A stretch of DNA of 64,000 nucleotides from Hexactinellida sp. DTS-2022 (GCA_028753945.1 JAPNXP010000001.1:13816501-13880500); one strand, 5' to 3'; positions 11,273-23,027 are shown, counted from the stretch's first letter. A program made the numbers and translations. Notes: generated from the sequence alone by a model not told the origin.

Positions 11273-11454
11273 TACAGTAGTACCTCGTTAGTAGGAACAC
11301 GGTTAATACGAAATTCCGGACGAACAAACAGTTCCACAAAATCAGGTCCCTATAATGGCTATTCAATGGGTATTACTCCGGTTAATACGAACTCAGGATA
11401 AAACGAATAAATTTTACCGTCCGTTGTTGTTCGTATTAACGAGGTTCTACTGTA
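11273..11454. mobile_element. pogo-type MITE (CAGTAGAACCTCG family)
   Basis: Ends TACAGTAGTACCTCGTTAGT and ACGAGGTTCTACTGTA. Confidence 0.75.
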
Positions 11455-11639
11455 TATTATGTTATATCCAGTGTGTTTACGACCATTTGTAAATCCTATT
11501 TACAAATGCATAGATCGGAAATTAATGTTATGGACTTATGGTGTCGGTTCCAAAATTTCGCGCTCCTAATTAAAATTATCCAAAAACATACTCTCATCTC
11601 ATATCATAACAACACATCATATCATAGTATGATACAGTA

Positions 11640-11696
11640 TACAACAACAACAACAACACAGAAGTATACTGTTTATACTTATGATATCCTATGTCT

Positions 11697-11729
<33 letters not shown>

Positions 11730-11835
11730 CAGTAGTATACTGTTTATACTTATGATATCCTATGTCTACAACAACAACAACAACAACAACAACAACACAG
11801 TAGTATACTGTTTATACTTATGATATCCTATGTCT

Positions 11836-11889
<54 letters not shown>

Positions 11890-11962
11890 CAGTAGTATAC
11901 TGTTTATACTTGTGCTATCCTATGTCAACAAAAACAATAACTGTTTATACTTATGCTATGTC

Positions 11963-12012
<50 letters not shown>

Positions 12013-12058
12013 GAACAACAACAACACAGTTGTATAGTGTTTATACTTATGCTATGTC

Positions 12059-12107
<49 letters not shown>

Positions 12108-12140
12108 CAGTACAGTATACTGTTTATACTTGTGTATTAT
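11640..12140 (+). repeat. (CAA)n / ATACTGTTTATACTT compound array
   Basis: Six blocks, each a run of CAA triplets followed by ACAGTAGTATACTGTTTATA CTTATG-like sequence and often TATCCTATGTC. The last block runs into the exon 7 acceptor (TTATACTTGTGTATTATCCGCAG). Confidence 0.85.
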
Positions 12141-12146
12141 CCGCAG

Positions 12147-12474
12147 AGCACGATTACCTTTATGCACGGAAGTAACAGCACTTCTCTGCCTATTCGTGTT
12201 ACTGATGACGACACAATCGAGCTATCGGAGCTGGCTACAGTAACACTAACGGAGGTTATACAGAATGGTAACACAGATCCGGACGTGCCTAGTTCCCTAG
12301 GGGCTCAGATTAACCCTGTTAGCAGCTCAGCGGCCGTTACAATACAGGCTAACGACTATCCTCACGGTCTCATTACTTTCTCGGGGTCTTCTCGCAGTGT
12401 TGCTGTTGATGAACCAGGAATAGGGGATGTTACAAGCGTGTCTCTAACTGTCATAAGAGAATACGGACTCATTG
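12147..12474 (+). CDS. ADGRV1: ADGRV1-like exon 7: Calx-beta
   Basis: Acceptor TATCCGCAG before 12147, phase 0 in; donor ATTG|GTATGT after 12474, phase 1 out. Encodes STITFMHGSNSTSLPIRVTD, the second half of a Calx-beta domain with DDDTIELSE, linker NDYPHG, and a new domain up to LTVIREYGLIG. The next exon is 29.7 kb away, but the join is sound: REYGLIG plus AIIIEVSTE is the expected VxRxxGxxGxVxV segment. The last 45 bases plus the donor recur inside the following intron. Confidence 0.83.
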
Positions 12475-12870
12475 GTATGTTTAGGGATTGATAATGTATG
12501 ATTTATTTGATTCTTTAGGGAAATTTAAGTGATTGAATTGAATGAACGTAACATTAATTAACTATTGATCATAGGTATGTTGTAAATTATAACTAAAAAT
12601 CTAAAATTACAGCTGTGCCGTATGTTGTATGGGTTGAAAATTTATTATTATTTGATTCTTTAGGGAAATTTAAGTAATTTAATTGAATGAACTTAACTCT
12701 AATTATCAACCAACACTATTAATCATACGTATGTTATAAAATTATAGCTAAAAATCTAAAATTACAGCTGTGCTGTATGTTGTAGGGATTGTAAATTTAT
12801 GATTATTTGATTCTTTCGGGAGATTTAAGTCATTGATTTGAATGAACATAACTCTAATTATTCTACCAAC
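12475..12870 (+). repeat. Donor-proximal tandem repeat (~140 bp) in intron 7
   Basis: Three diverged units, each with TTTATTTGATTCTTTAGGGA, AATTGAATGAAC and AAAATCTAAAATTACAGCTG. The first unit follows the exon 7 donor directly. Extra copies, some still carrying the exon 7 end, lie at 24897-25340, 25560-25740 and 33705-33990. Confidence 0.65.
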
Positions 12871-12969
12871 GACCAGAATATAGTGTCTCCAAAGGACATT
12901 CTTCTCCCGTATTAATATACCAATTATCTTCTCGACCAATTAAACACTATCTGTAACTACAGTATTTCT

Positions 12970-13312
12970 CACTATTTTATCCGATTCAAGCATTCAATTT
13001 CCGATTCAGCCAATCAAATTTCCGATTCAGCCAATCAAATTTCCCATTCAACCAATCAAATTTCCCATTCAACCAATCAAATTTCCCATTCAACCAATCA
13101 AATTTCCGATTCAGCCAATCAATTATCCGATTCAACCAATCAAATTTCCGATTCAGCCAATCAATTATCCGATTCAGCCAATCAAATTTCCTATTTAGCC
13201 AATCAATTATCCGATTCAAACATTCAATTTCCTATTTAGCCAATCAATTATCCGATTCAAACATTCAATTTCCGATTCAGCCAATCAATTATCCGATTCA
13301 AGCATTCAATTT
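12970..13312. repeat. ~18-bp tandem repeat CCGATTCAGCCAATCAAATT
   Basis: About 17 units of TTCCGATTCAGCCAATCAA and variants. Related shorter arrays at 25760-25905 and, in opposite orientation, 16283-16405. Confidence 0.8.
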
Positions 13313-13639
13313 CAGTGGCTTGTTGCTGGATTATAATGTTTGTATTTACCCTAAGACTCATCTTCTGCATTTGTTGTTGTGTATTTTATATTTCTTCTAT
13401 GACAGCCCTACGTGTTCTCTGCTTTCTGTGTAGCCTTCTCTGAGTCGGGAAATCACATTTAGTAGCGTCTCAGTCTACCAGAGCGCCTCAAAATATACCA
13501 GTATATTTTGTAATAGCATATCCATGGTTTATACTAGTGTATCATACAGTGCCTCAATATCCATTAAGTACTCTTAGAGCCGGGAGAGTTAAATCTGTGA
13601 TCTGATTAATGTGTACTTCATAAATTGTCAATAGTTAAA

Positions 13640-13799
13640 TACAGTCGACTCCGCTTAATAGAGCCACCGGTTAATAGATTTCTCCGCTTAATGGGTCAAA
13701 ATTTCACAGGATTTATAGGACGGAATGAGAGTTTGGCTAAAAATATATTCGGTTAATAGGGTTAAAGTAACCTGGTCCCGAGGTGACTCTATTAAGCGT
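13640..13799. mobile_element. pogo-type MITE, right end truncated
   Basis: Starts TACAGTCGACTCCGCTTAAT; stops at GACTCTATTAAGCG without the terminal GAGTCGACTGTA. Around it (13313-14060) is AT-rich intron with no coding signal. Confidence 0.65.
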
Positions 13800-14070
13800 T
13801 ATATTGACAATAATGCCACTTAAGTGTGCTAGCATTATGACGGTTCGGTTAATCTCTAATAACATAAATGACAAAATTAAATTTCAGGGATTGAAAGTTT
13901 ATGATTTATTTGATTTTTTCGAGAAATATAAATCATTGATTTGAATGAACATAACTCAATTTTTTATGAAAGCTATTCAATTGCTATATGAGCGGAGAAA
14001 ATACTTTGTAATATTACGTCGAAATAATTACGATTGAAATATGTTTGCCCTTTTCAAATATCAAAAATCA

Positions 14071-14128
14071 AAATTGAGGTGCGTAGTACCGATCCGTCGC
14101 AAAGCGACCGAGACCGAAGGGCTCGATA
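14071..14128 (+). mobile_element. Helitron-like 3' end remnant
   Basis: GAGGTGCGTAGTACCG followed by GTCGCAAAGCGACC and GAGACCGAAGGGCTCG, the hairpin-bearing terminus seen intact at 20117-20166 and elsewhere. The rest of the element is not recognisable here. Confidence 0.6.
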
Positions 14129-14559
14129 GTAATGAATCGGCAAACTCTTTAGAGACTAATGAATATTTGGTGTAAGAACATAATAATATTGCTAGTAAAA
14201 TATACAGAGAAAAATCCCCTTTCGGCAAACATTTTGTAAATATTGCAAAAAATTGCAAATCTTGGATTAACAATAATCCAGGAAAAAATGCAGATCCAAA
14301 CCCTTGTTATAATCCAGAGCTTATATAAACTTGTTAACATACTACCTACCTATATTACCTTTGTGGAGTGGAATAATCTTAGGACCTATTAGTGTAGCGG
14401 ATAAGAACAAGACTAGCATATTTAGCAACGCTATTGTCAAGAATTGGATGCGTATTGTTAAGTTATATATTTGGAATCCAAAACTAATCCAGTTAATACG
14501 AACATATTTTGATGGTCCCCTGGTGTTCGTATTAACAGAGTCTACTGTAATTGAGTTAA

Positions 14560-15900
14560 AAGTAATGGACCCTTAATTAGTACTCTAGTAGTAAAGTTAC
14601 TAATAAATAAGGATTTCGTTAGATTGATAGCAATATATAATTTAGATCCGATTTATCACTGATTAATTCTAAAACAAATGATTAGTTAAGTTACACTAAC
14701 ACGTATTCTTGAATCTACAGTAGTAAATATTTGTTTGCATGAGATTAACAATACAGCGTTTTGTTATTTATTTTATTGTCATTATTTAATGTTAATGTTA
14801 ATGTTAATGTTATTGTTTTTGTTGTGATTGTTGTTGGTCTTTTTGTTATAAATATTGCTAATGTTATTGTTGTGATTTTGCTGGTTTGTTAACTTGGTTT
14901 GTAAATTTATGAATGTTGTATTTTTGTAGTTAGTATTTGATTTGATTGTTTGTTTGCTCGTTTGTTTGTTTGTTGTTTGTTTGTTTGTTTGTTTGTTTGT
15001 TTGTTTGTTTGTTTGTTTGTTTGTTTGTTTGTTTGGTTCATTTGATGTACATAGTTAGTTTGTACGTGTATTTTATTTGATACTTAACAAATTTAGTTTG
15101 TATATAATAATTGTAAATAAGCATAACTAACTAACTAACAACAACAACAACAACAAAAATATTACTCATCTGTTGATAGTATAAATCAGATTAGATACGA
15201 AGTTGAATATATTTTGTAATTTTGCAAACAAAAAAATAATACGTATTATATTGAGAATATGGAACTAGGCAAATATAATAAATTTAAAACTATTTTCTCA
15301 GAGTGAAAATAAATTATTCGTCAATAACAAAGAACAACAATAGTATTCAGCCTGGTGTTGAAATATTAAAAAAAATGTTACTAAATAAACATATAAATTT
15401 TTTGAAATAAATTGTAAAAAAACTCCGAAAACAAACAAACAAACAAACAAACAAAGATCTAATCTTAAATTTTAGGGTAAATAAATAATTCTAATTATTC
15501 AAACCTTATACAGGGGAGTATACTTTCAATAATATAGCATAACTAAGGTATAGGGGACAATTCCAATTATAATTGTGTAATTGGTAATTAATTACAATTA
15601 CACTGTAATTGGTAATGTAATTGTAATTAAAAAATTTCAGGAGTCTGATAATCGTAATTAATCGTAATTGAGTTTTCCATTTGGTGTAATTGTTCAATTA
15701 CATTTCAATTACGTTTTAGTTTTTCATGGTGTGAATACTAAAAAATGCATGTAACTGTGAAATAACAAATGAAACAATTAATTCCTCGTTATCAAGGAAG
15801 CCAAACATACTACTGTATTTCTCAGTCAATTATCCGATTGGGTCAACCAATCATCCGACATATCCAATGAATATGAATACAGTTGTTTTTCATTTTGGTA
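14560..15900. repeat. AT-rich intron with (GTTT)n and poly(CAA/CAAA) simple repeats
   Basis: (TTTG)n at 14944-15034, GTTAATGTTAATGTT at about 14790-14815, (CAAA)n at 15431-15455, and an ATTACAATTAC-rich MITE-like stretch at 15550-15715 matched at 16560-16735. No gene seen. Confidence 0.55.
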
Positions 15901-16282
15901 TACGGTTGGTGTATTTATATAAGCAGGTAAATATGAGGCACAAACAAATAATTTGCTCAATAACTTTCAAGATACAAACTTTGTTTCTTCAAAAATGGAC
16001 ACAACATTGGGAACCTCCGAAAATGGACACAACATTGGGACTACATTTATATCAGCAAGAAGGCAATTGCTATTGAATATTTGCCCTGGAGCTTTACAAA
16101 GTATTACACAAGCTGCCACACTCAATGCATTTTACCATGTATTGACTGTTACAGCAGCTAAAGCTATTAGACTCGAAGATCTATAGTACCTAATATACTA
16201 ATCTCTATCAACACTATTACCATTATACGGTATATCATTTATGTCTTATTACTATCATTATCTATATCGTTATCATCCTTAG

Positions 16283-16410
16283 AATGGATTCGGATAATTG
16301 GTTGACCGAGTCGGATAATTGGTTGACCGAGTCGGATAATTGGTTGACCCAATCGGATGATTGGTTGACCCAATCGGATGATTGGTTGACCCAATCGGAT
16401 AATTGACTGA
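16283..16410. repeat. 20-bp tandem repeat GGATAATTGGTTGACCCAAT
   Basis: Six units of TCGGATAATTGGTTGACCGA / TCGGATGATTGGTTGACCCA. A single inverted relative occurs at 15825-15860. Confidence 0.75.
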
Positions 16411-16734
16411 GAAATACAGTAGTATACTAGTCAAAATACTTATATAAATTAGAACTTTCGATTGTTATAATAAAGTAGTATATTCAATATTCATTTACAA
16501 TGTCTCCTACTATATTTGATCACTATATTTCATAAATAGTAGATTGTCATTTCTTTTGATAGTAAAAGTTAATAACCATACAATGTAATTGTAATTGGGG
16601 GGAAAATTGAAATGTAATTGTAATTGGAACATTTTCGTACATCCATAATTGTAATTAATTGTAATTGAAAATTTTGCATGTCTTGTAATTGATTCGTAAT
16701 TGTAATTGAACAAATGTAATTGACCCCAACCCTG

Positions 16735-16862
16735 CCGAAGATGTTAATGGTACACCAAAGATGTTAATGGTACACCGAACAGGTTAATGGTACACCAAAC
16801 AGGTTAATGGTACACCAAACAGGTTAATGGTACACCAAACAGGTTAATGATACGCAGAATAT
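16735..16862. repeat. 20-bp tandem repeat GTTAATGGTACACCAAACAG
   Basis: Six units in direct tandem with few changes. Confidence 0.8.
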
Positions 16863-16914
16863 TTGAATGCTAGTGCTATCGATTCTTTAATTTGATTTTA
16901 ATTGCTTTGACTTT

Positions 16915-17225
16915 TAGTATTTACTGTGCCGACTATACTATACTATAGTGGCCCAGTTCTAATCTTGTGCTTTGGTATATTATTACTGTGCCGACTATAC
17001 TATACTATAGTGGCCCAGTTCTAATCTTAGTGCTTTGGTATATTATTATTGTGCCGACTATACTATACTATAGTGGCCCAGTTCTAATCTTAGTGCTTTG
17101 GTATATTATTACTGTGCCGACTATACTATAGTATAGTGGCCCAGTTCTAATCTTAGTGTTTTGGTATATTATTACTGTGCCGACTATACTAGTATAGTAT
17201 AGTGGCCCAGTATTGGTCTTAGTGC
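16915..17225. repeat. ~63-bp tandem repeat with internal palindrome
   Basis: Five units of TGTGCCGACTATACTATACT ATAGTGGCCCAGT..CTTTGGTATATTATTA. Each holds an AT-palindrome around CTATACTATAGTATAG. The last unit continues into a longer repeat shared with 6240-6440 and 30287-30470. Confidence 0.8.
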
Positions 17226-17229
17226 TTTG

Positions 17230-17925
17230 GTTAGTAATTATCCTTCCGTATCCTCTCCACAGAACAGAGTTATATTTACTAAGAACTGAAATTTTCAGAA
17301 CAGGTGTCTCATGGGTTACAGATGTGCACCTGGGGTCACGATTTTTGATTACATCTTTTTGGACACATTTTCAAACCTGTTTAATGTTAGAAACCGAACA
17401 ATAAATTGTGTCCTGATATTTAATTTATTTGCATTCGATAGAGAATTAAATTCTACACCTTTTCACAGTGCACGAATTTTCAAATTGGGCTTCGTTTGTG
17501 CCACAATTGAGTTGAAAATTTCCTTTGTTAACTAACACTTCAGTTCAATTGAAAGTGTTATATCTAATTCTATTGTTTCTTCTCGTGCTTCTATTTTCTA
17601 ATTGACAATTAAGATTATATATTCCATAACAACGACAGATGGGTCCTGACTCCTGACACCTTGAGGTGATGGTGACATTGTCAAAAAAATGTGTTTCTAC
17701 AATTTTGTGAATTGTATATTTCGAATGGGTTGGTTGGTGTTGGGTGATCACCCAACACGCACATAAAAAATGCTGACTCATCACTTATTATATTCTACTG
17801 AAACTTGAATATCTTTGAAATGAAGTGAGCTAAAACGAAACTTCCAACTCACTAAGGATCGTTGCCTTTTGAAACACCTTTCTGAAATAATTTAACACCT
17901 TGATAGTGATGATGACATGGCGAAA
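17230..17925. other. Intronic stretch without recognised gene
   Basis: The continuation of the TGGCCCAGT interspersed repeat to about 17350, then unique AT-rich sequence. Short open frames on both strands show no domain. Confidence 0.4.
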
Positions 17926-18048
17926 AAATCCAAAATTGCAGCCTGTGCCGACAGCATGTTCCTTTGGAGGTACTATCAATAAACCACCACCAAAATATAG
18001 TGCCACCAAAGGAACATGCGTCGGCACAGCTGCAATTTTTAATTTTTT
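17926..18048. repeat. Foldback element, hairpin arms ~45 bp
   Basis: Left arm CCAAAATTGCAGCCTGTGCC, GACAGCATGTTCCTTTGGAG; right arm ACCAAAGGAACATGCGTCGG, CACAGCTGCAATTTT. The arms pair over about 45 bp around a short loop. A near copy is at 31393-31522, diverged copies at 25336-25440 and 33890-33990. Confidence 0.7.
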
Positions 18049-18593
18049 TCTAATTGATTTTATCCTTTGATTTAATTCATTTTACCCTGCGTACCTTTAA
18101 CCTGTTTTGAAGAGGTTTCCAATAGAAATAACTTCAATTACATTCCAACGGAGACTGCTATATGGAATGCAAGAAAGGTTTCACTTAATTATTATAGCAG
18201 AGCACAACTAATTACTAAACACTTGAATTTTAAGTAAAAAATTAATTTGTATTTTTCTACATGGAAGTGCGAAAATTTTTCTCATTTATCAAAATTTATG
18301 GGAGACAAGACGCCAAATGAATCCCTGTAAATAATTAAAGGAATTAAAGTACCAATAATATAATGATAATCTTAATGGCGAATATAACTAATCTGAAGTT
18401 AGCAAAGACATAAATGCAGGTAAAGTAAGCAAATTGGATTAAATGAAACCATTGTATAATTCCAATTCGATTAAAGTATATATTATCAAGTTGAAGTAAC
18501 TCATTAATAAATAATCTTGATATTAGATCAGACTTATTAGAGAGAGATAATGAGTAAAGAGTAATAAGTTATGGGTCATAGATCAATTAATAA

Positions 18594-18796
18594 TACAGTC
18601 ATGTCAGGTTCTTTTATTATGAACATTCAAGGGACCAAAAATTGTGTTTATAATGGAGAGACTTCATAATAAGCGAACTCAACTTAATACAAACCCTATG
18701 TAAGTTGTTAAATTTGGACCATAGGGCTTGTTCATAGTATAAAATCTTCATATTAAGCAGACGAAATCTTGTTCATAATAAGCAGACCTGACTGTA
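18594..18796. mobile_element. pogo-type MITE (CAGGTTCTTTTATTATGAAC family)
   Basis: Ends TACAGTCATGTCAGGTTCTT and AGCAGACCTGACTGTA; a sister copy is at 57212-57410. Flanking 18049-18593 and 18797-19200 hold nothing recognisable. Confidence 0.7.
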
Positions 18797-19212
18797 TTTG
18801 GAATCCAAAACTAATTTGAGGCCAGGAGATTTGATACAGTTGCTATATCCTGGTATAGTAAGTAGGTTATCAGCGTTTTAATTTGCCTTTCACCCGCGAG
18901 CGAATAAGGTATTTAAAGGTCATAAAGAAGTAAAATTAGTTTGAAAGAGGAAAGTGTTGAAGAATGGTCACGAAAAAAGAAGTGTATTGCGGTTATTTAC
19001 AACCTAAATCATATTAATTTCAAACATTTAAGAAAAAAAAAGTTGAGAATATAAACTAAATATGTAAATTTTGTCACACGAAAATGTGAAAAGTTATCTA
19101 GTTCCCGTACGCAAACTGCATCAAAGGTAATACGAGTGGCCTCTATAATTACAGATGAGGAAATAGTTGAGACGGGGCTAATACGATATGTACTACCAAG
19201 CTTCCCCACATA

Positions 19213-20166
19213 CAGATTTCGCATTTATAAATTTCTCATATTAATATTAGTTGTTGTTGTTTACACAAATAGTAAACAAATTAATGAAATTCAAAATCAA
19301 CCTAGAATTTAGCTTTCAACGGGTATTATAGGTAAACTAGTATGCTGAACACGAATTTCGAGTTGAAAAATGTATATTAGGAATATTTGTTGTTGTTGTT
19401 TACAAAAATAGGTAAACAAATTAATTAAAATTCAAAATCAACATAGAAGTTTGCTTTCAACAGGTATTATAGGTAACTAGTATGCTGAACACGAATTTCG
19501 CGTTAAAAAATGTATATTATGAATATTTGTTGTTGTTGTTGACAAAAATAGGTAAACAAATTAATTAAAATTCAAAATCTACCTAGAAGTTTGCTCTCAA
19601 CGGGTATTATAGGTAAACTAGTATGCTGAACACGAATTTCGCGTTTAAAATTTATAATATGAATATTTGTTGTTGTTGTTTACAGAAATAGTAATCAAAT
19701 CAAATACATTCTTGTCAATATTTTTTTTGCCCCCCAAATGCATGGAAAAAGAGGCAAAAAAACCCGATACGCACCGTATTTAACATCATACAGTGCTATG
19801 AGGTTTTGAAGAAACAAGGAAAAGCAAGGAGGCAAAATAACCCGGAGAGGCAAAAAAACCCGATTTCGACTGTATTATGAAAAACCGAAGTCTAAATTTG
19901 ATCGAAAGTCATCTTCAGGAGTCATCTTCAGGAATTTTGAGATTTTTGGTTGATTAATGGGTTGTCAGAACCTTTATCTTTCCGCTGATGTGATAATTTG
20001 TACATCGTTAACTTTTTGCGTTATTAGCATAAACGTGAGGTCTGCGAATCCGCCGCTAGGATACACTCGTGGTTTAGTGAGGACTGGGAGTAAGGCCGCA
20101 TAGCGGCCTTTAACTTGAGGTGCCTAGCACCGATCTGTCGCAAAGCGACCGAGACCGAAGGGCTCG
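19213..20166 (+). mobile_element. Non-autonomous Helitron-like element, 5' end not found
   Basis: Four copies (19213-19700) of a ~145-bp minisatellite (TTTGTTGTTGTTGTTTACAA, GGTAAACAAATTAAT, CAACGGGTATTATAGG, AGTATGCTGAACACGAATTT) lead to a hairpin-rich 3' end at 20088-20166: GGCCGCATAGCGGCC, GGTGCCTAGCACC, GTCGCAAAGCGAC, then GAGACCGAAGGGCTCG followed by host T. An internal stretch (19720-19880) repeats GGCAAAAAAACCCGAT. Confidence 0.6.
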
Positions 20167-20785
20167 TATATTATTAAAGCTCGATTGTTGTTTGTGTGTG
20201 TGTGCCCTTGTATCCTAAAAACTGTCTCTATATCCCCATGATACGAGGACAAACTCCTAGATATAAGGGCAAAACGTCCCTATATCTCTGATATAAGGAC
20301 ATAATCTGGGTGTGTGTGTGTGTGTTTGTTTGTCCGGATTGTATTAAAGTGATGGGGGTATAAATACCGCACTTGTAATTGGGGTAGAAACTCACTTCCA
20401 CAATGTTCAATAGGTAAACAAGCATTCTCATTGATAAATTTCTAATATGAATATTTATTGTTGTTGTTTACGAAAATATGTAAACCAATTTATGAAAATT
20501 CAAATGTAACTACAGTCGACTCCGCTTAATTGGGTTACATCGGGACCATGTCATTTTGACCCGATTAAGCGGAGAAACCGATTAACCGAAAATATTTTAA
20601 GCCAAACTGTAATTCCGTCCCACAAATCGGTGAAATTTTGACCCGATTAAGCGGAGAAACCGATTAAGTCTAGTCTACTGTATGTCAAATATATTTACTA
20701 ACTTATATAATCAATGGTTCAGTGAGGCCTAACTTGAGGTGCGTAGTACCGATCTGTCGCAAAGCGACCGAGACCGAAGGGCTCG
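20167..20785 (+). mobile_element. Non-autonomous Helitron-like element, inserted head-to-tail after the previous one
   Basis: 5' part TATTATTAAAGCTCGATTGTTG with a GT-rich run and TTGTCCGGATTGTATTAAAG, matching the 5' ends of the minus-strand copies at 23753 and 37026. 3' end GTCGCAAAGCGACC..GAAGGGCTCG followed by T. A pogo-type MITE sits inside (20511-20682). Confidence 0.65.
20511..20682. mobile_element. pogo-type MITE inside the Helitron-like element
   Basis: Ends TACAGTCGACTCCGCTTAAT and AAGTCTAGTCTACTGTA (right end partly decayed). Confidence 0.7.
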
Positions 20786-21049
20786 TATATTTTAAGTTGG
20801 ATTAATTAATTAAAAGAATGATTCAACTAGGGCTGAAACGGATATTCGAAATGTAACGAACGATATTATTTTATTATTATTTTAATAGATCTTGTATTTT
20901 AGGGCATTAGTTTAATTATTTGGGCATTGTCATGTGAAAATATAATTAAATTAAATATTAACTTTTATGTTTGGCTTAGGGTAATGTTATTTGCATATTA
21001 ATGGGAGCAAAAATAAAAATAAAATCCCGTCCGTATTTTCTGAAAAAAT

Positions 21050-21968
21050 CCGGATGATAAACAATTAATTTATTTTACATGGCCTAACACAAAATACTGG
21101 AAAATAGCTATTTGTTAACTAAGAATACTAATATTTAGTCATAGTTAATACACAATTAATTTATTTTACATGACCTAACACAAAATACTGGAAAATAGCT
21201 ATTTGTTAATTAGGAACACAAATATTTAGTCATAGTTAATACACACTTAATTTATTTTACATGGCCTAACACAAAATACTGGAAAATAGCTATTTGTTAA
21301 TTAAGAATACAAATATTTAGTCATAGTTAATACACACTTAATTTATTTTACATGACCTAACACAAAATACTGGAAAATAGCTATTTGTTAATTAAGAATA
21401 CAAATATTTAGTCATAGTTAATACACAATTAATTTATTTTACATGGCCTAACACAAAATACTGGAAAATAGCTATTTGTTAATTTAGAATACAAATATTT
21501 AGTCATAGTTAATACACACTTAATTTATTTTACATGACCTAACACAAAATACTGGGAAATAGCTATTTGTTAATTTAGAATACAAATATTTAGTCATAGT
21601 TAATACACACTTAATTTATTTTACATGACCTAACACAAAATACTGGAAAATAGCTATTTGTTAATTAAGAATACAAATATTTAGTCATAGTTAATACACA
21701 CTTAATTTATTTTACATGGCCTAACACAAAATACTGGAAAATAGCTATTTTGTTAATTAAGAATACAAATATTTAGTCATAGTTAATACACACTTAATTT
21801 ATTTTACATGACCTAACACAAAATACTGGAAAATAGCTATTTGTTAATTTAGAATACAAATATTTAGTCATAGTTAATACACACTTAATTTATTTTACAT
21901 GACCTAACACAAAATACTGGGAAATAGCTATTTGTTAATCAAGAATACAAATATTTAGTCATAGTTAA
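21050..21968 (-). repeat. 91-bp satellite, about 10 copies, downstream of PLA2-like gene 1
   Basis: The unit contains ACACAAAATACTGGAAAATA, GCTATTTGTTAATTAAGAAT, ACAAATATTTAGTCATAGTT and TTAATTTATTTTACATGRCC. Measured spacing of AATTTATTTTACATG is 91 bp. On the gene's strand each unit carries AATAAA, so the array supplies serial polyadenylation signals. One to three copies sit at the same place beside the two sister genes. Confidence 0.88.
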
Positions 21969-21972
21969 ATAG

Positions 21973-22824
21973 TTAACCGCATTCAAAGCTCCCACAGCTC
22001 AAACTCCATATATTGAGACACTGCCATGAATAGTAACCATACCTTGCACAGCACAGGTCATGTTGGTAGCATCCTTCATGGAAGCAACAGTCATCACACA
22101 CCCATTCCCAGCATGTCGCCCCTTGGCCACATAATCCCAAGCAATTTACTCCTATCGGTTTATTTGAGCATAGGTTGGATTGTACATTTGGACATACTCC
22201 AACTTCTATTTGGCCATACTTCGTATCTATGGGTGGTGCGAGTGCGGAAACTGCAAAGTGGATTTGGAGTGTACTGAAACTGTTCCTCAATTCTTTATCC
22301 AGAGCCTCTCCTAGAGCTCTTGGTAGGAGCTCTATGATACTCGAGTTGTACTTCATTAAAAGATTCTTCTGGACCTGCACCTTATTTATTTTCTTAGTAA
22401 CAAGCAGTTGTTCTTGTTGTTGTTTGCTTTGTATAAATACTTGTTCATCTCTAAGTGTATCCAGCTCTGTTGGAATAACAGTCTCCTGCGAATAAAAAGA
22501 TTCTTTTGTGACAATATTATCGACAAAGATAGCGTCTCCAATTTGTATGTAACCAATGGGACTCGTACTGTTGAATATGTAGCTAATGATAATATTATTC
22601 TCTGCAATAGTATTTGCTATCTCTAACTGAGAGAAACCGTCCCTTGCTACCGATCTAAAGGCAATTGTCTCGGGTGTGCCTTCAGTTACGCTAAACACTC
22701 CTGATATCTCATTCTCACTAGGTTGTGAATCAAATTCGATATTTCCATATGGCGTCACAATGGTGTCTGCTAGTAACACGGTTGTTAGGATGATAACAAA
22801 TAAAAAACCCTTATTTGCAATCAT
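21973..22824 (-). CDS. Secreted Cys-rich phospholipase A2-like protein, copy 1
   Basis: Single-exon gene of 283 residues. I start at ATG 22824 because MIANKGFLFVIILTTVLLAD is a clear signal peptide conserved in both sister genes; an upstream in-frame start near 23070 lies in Helitron DNA and is not conserved. Domains: signal peptide (1-20), a ~100-residue N-terminal domain (TPYGNIEFDSQP..), a Gln-rich middle, and a Cys-rich C-terminal domain (from about residue 205) with CYQHDLCCARYGYY near residues 252-265. His-Asp between cysteines resembles the catalytic motif of secreted PLA2 (CCxxHDxC). A TATA-like box (TATATAATA on the gene strand) lies about 60 bp upstream; AATAAA lies in the satellite about 80 bp after the stop. 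Enzyme activity is inferred, and the N-terminal domain is unrecognised. It is nested antisense in the ADGRV1-like intron. Confidence 0.72.
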   Translation of the reverse strand: MIANKGFLFVIILTTVLLADTIVTPYGNIEFDSQPSENEISGVFSVTEGTPETIAFRSVARDGFSQLEIANTIAENNIIISYIFNSTSPIGYIQIGDAIFVDNIVTKESFYSQETVIPTELDTLRDEQVFIQSKQQQEQLLVTKKINKVQVQKNLLMKYNSSIIELLPRALGEALDKELRNSFSTLQIHFAVSALAPPIDTKYGQIEVGVCPNVQSNLCSNKPIGVNCLGLCGQGATCWEWVCDDCCFHEGCYQHDLCCARYGYYSWQCLNIWSLSCGSFECG

Positions 22825-22996
22825 TATAAAAGTGGTCAGTACAGTATATCTAATTGAAAGTAAATTTAAGACCAACTGTTCTATTATATAGTAGACTTTT
22901 GTACTGAAGACATCACTGTTTATAAATAGATCAGTACACTTGTAGAGCCATTTTATAAATAGATCAACATCTATTATAATGGACTTATTGTTGTGG
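22825..22996 (-). promoter_or_regulatory. Promoter region of PLA2-like gene 1
   Basis: CTATATAATAGAACAG (gene strand) is conserved with the same spacing upstream of all three genes, with repeated TTTATAAATAGATCA on the plus strand further up. The conservation, with TATA-like sequence 50-65 bp before the ATG, suggests a core promoter. Confidence 0.5.
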
Positions 22997-23027
22997 ATAT
23001 AGAGCAGAGGTTGGCAATTATAAAATA

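Larger units (their letters stand above)
10304..12146. other. Intron 6
   Basis: Contains a palindromic array (10340-10960), a MITE (11273-11454) and a (CAA)n-rich array (11640-12140) ending at the exon 7 acceptor. No coding signal; AT-rich elsewhere. Confidence 0.6.
20797..22996 (-). repeat. PLA2-like duplication unit 1
   Basis: Segment shared with 32207-33540 and 38940-40445. It starts GGATTAATTAATTAAAAGAA, includes one hAT end (AGGGCTGAAACGG at about 20828), a 91-bp satellite, the PLA2-like gene and its promoter region ending near TATAATGGACTTATTGT. It lies between a plus-strand Helitron-like 3' end (20785) and a minus-strand one (23028). Confidence 0.75.

Noticed and set aside
11820..12491. 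223-codon frame beginning with poly-Asn/Thr before exon 7
   Set aside because: The N-terminal part is the (CAA)n array in intron 6; real coding starts at the 12147 acceptor, which is in phase with exon 6.
11190..20660. tRNA or rRNA genes
   Set aside because: Looked for cloverleaf-like or conserved rRNA stretches; the only strong stem-loops belong to Helitron ends and foldback elements.
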